Below, piece after piece: positions 32,450 to 33,536 of a DNA stretch of 33,536 nucleotides (position 1 is its first letter; each line of letters starts with the position of its first letter). Made by a program: the position numbers and the translations under genes. Location: assembly GCA_964058805.1 (NCBI GenBank), contig CAXKVV010000509.1:1-33536 (forward strand). The letters run 5' to 3'. The notes under the pieces are model-generated. The model had not been told where the DNA came from, ran no database searches, and worked only from the letters and a program-made list of their open reading frames with translations. The DNA comes from Schoenoplectus triqueter (taxonomy: Eukaryota; Streptophyta; Magnoliopsida; Poales; Cyperaceae).

Positions 32450-33536
32450 TTTTATATTTTATTGAACAATATATCATGTATATTTATATTTGTGGGATAA
32501 ATGCAATGGAAGCTATTTTCTTAATTCATTTATGTGATGATTGTTATAAATTATTTAATATCAGTATATTTAGCATAACACATGAGATGAGATATAAAAT
32601 AAAAGGTATGTCAGACAGTTGATTGGCCTTCTCACACAGGCAATCGCTTCTATGTCTTTGTAGTACATAGAAATGAGATTAGTTTTAAGCTAAATATGAT
32701 ATAAAACGTGAGAGCAAAGTGCTTAAAATAATATCGCCTTGATAAAGAATCAAGATGAGGTCATATGAATTTAAATTATGATCGAAAGTGAAATACCCAC
32801 TATTTACCTTAACTGTCTTATGCCAAGTGGGAGTCTTGTTATTGTATTTAAAAGTAAATAGAGTTGTGGACTCAAGTTAGATATTTTATATATATATGAA
32901 CTATCACTTGTATGGTATTAAATTTTAGTTTAGACATACGCTCCATAAGAAAATGGAGAATAATACCATAGTATATGTTTCATACCATATGTGCAATTGA
33001 CCAATAGGGTAACAGAAGATATGATCTTTGCTTCTTTATTGTGTGAGACCCGTGAGATAAAAAGAATCTCATAGTACTCTTTGATTTTTTACTAAATACT
33101 TGAAGTTTCATTTCAATTAGTTATTTTGGAATGTTATCAATGATCATAATTGATGCGGTCTAATGAAACATATCTGGATAACAATTGTTTTGGAATGAAG
33201 AGATTTTAGATAAAAGAAAAAGATCATTATAGTATCATATTTATTTATATTCACTGGTGCACCAATTATGTTTATGTGACATGATTGTGAATATATAAGT
33301 ATGGATGTATCAATAAATAAAAGAGATCATATTATACTTAAAATATGATTAGATGATCTGGGGTACTGCATATTTACTCTACTTAGATGTTGTTATACAT
33401 ACCTAACAGTTGGATAATAACATATGCTCTCAAATTCAAATATGCTGGTCACGGCCTATTTTCTTGTATGAATTTTAACAGAGATAAGAAATTATATATT
33501 CTCTTAGTTTATATCGGGTCTTTCATTTTGTGCGAG
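32450..33536 (+). other. 3' non-coding region of the copia element
   Basis: AT-rich and without a gene. CCAAGTGGGAGTC at 32823-32835 resembles the purine tract seen before the 3' LTR in many copia elements, but no sequence like the LTR start (TGTTGGATTT) follows it before the window ends. The 3' LTR is therefore further right, and the real polypurine tract probably is too. Confidence 0.55.

Larger units (their letters stand above)
26857..33536 (+). mobile_element. Ty1/copia LTR retrotransposon (copy 1), 3' LTR outside window
   Basis: Order seen: 5' LTR, tRNA-Met primer-binding site, 1.15-kb leader, one gag-pol frame in the order gag, protease, integrase, reverse transcriptase, RNase H (the copia order), then at least 1.09 kb of non-coding DNA. 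The element normally copies itself through an RNA packed in Gag particles. This copy is dead in coding terms: six in-frame stops, a frameshift and two lost zinc cysteines. The 5' flank is AAATA (26852-26856); its duplicate would be beyond the window. The lineage within copia was not settled. Confidence 0.93.

Noticed and set aside
32823..32835. CCAAGTGGGAGTC as the polypurine tract with a 3' LTR directly after
   Set aside because: The following sequence does not resemble the 5' LTR start; the 3' LTR is not inside the window.

Overview
This is a stretch of nuclear DNA from a flowering plant, most likely a eudicot. Reasons: AT-rich intergenic DNA, GT-AG introns, plant-type gene families (leucine-rich-repeat receptor kinase, secreted nucleotide pyrophosphatase, CML42/43-like calmodulin-like protein), a Ty1/copia retrotransposon primed by initiator tRNA-Met, and several MITE families. 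I see no bacterial, organellar or viral segment. The species cannot be read from the window.

Layout. 1-173 is the 3' end of a receptor-like kinase gene. About 1140-2688 is a decayed, truncated copia element on the minus strand. 4344-6034 is a two-exon gene for a secreted nucleotide pyrophosphatase/phosphodiesterase. 6035-11337 is intergenic, with several short tandem duplications and a clean hAT-type MITE (10320-10731, perfect 8-bp target duplication). 11453-12784 is a two-exon calmodulin-like gene with a good TATA box. 13385-21454 is transposon- and repeat-rich: a 21-bp minisatellite split by a 1.5-kb LTR-like insertion, a 1.37-kb element with long inverted repeats, and five palindromic MITEs of two families. 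Four of those MITEs lie end to end in TA/GA microsatellites. 22200-23990 holds a gene for a 202-residue acidic protein with a cyclin-binding-like C-terminus and a leader intron. 26222-26826 holds fragments of two genes on opposite strands, one of them the last exon of a monoacylglycerol-lipase-like hydrolase with a nonsense codon. From 26857 to the window end lies a copia retrotransposon on the plus strand, with 5' LTR, primer-binding site, long leader and a gag-pol broken by six stops and a frameshift. Its 3' LTR is outside the window.

How the parts relate. The host genes are independent single genes and form no pathway or cluster. The strongest connection is between the two copia copies at the window's two ends. 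They belong to one family in opposite orientation and share U3 repeats, PBS, leader and an antisense tRNA-like block at matching places in the leader. I found no evidence for a wholly new biological system. The most unusual items are that antisense tRNA-like block, the tandem array of palindromic MITEs in alternating orientation, and the phase-0 intron in the second EF-hand region of the CML gene.
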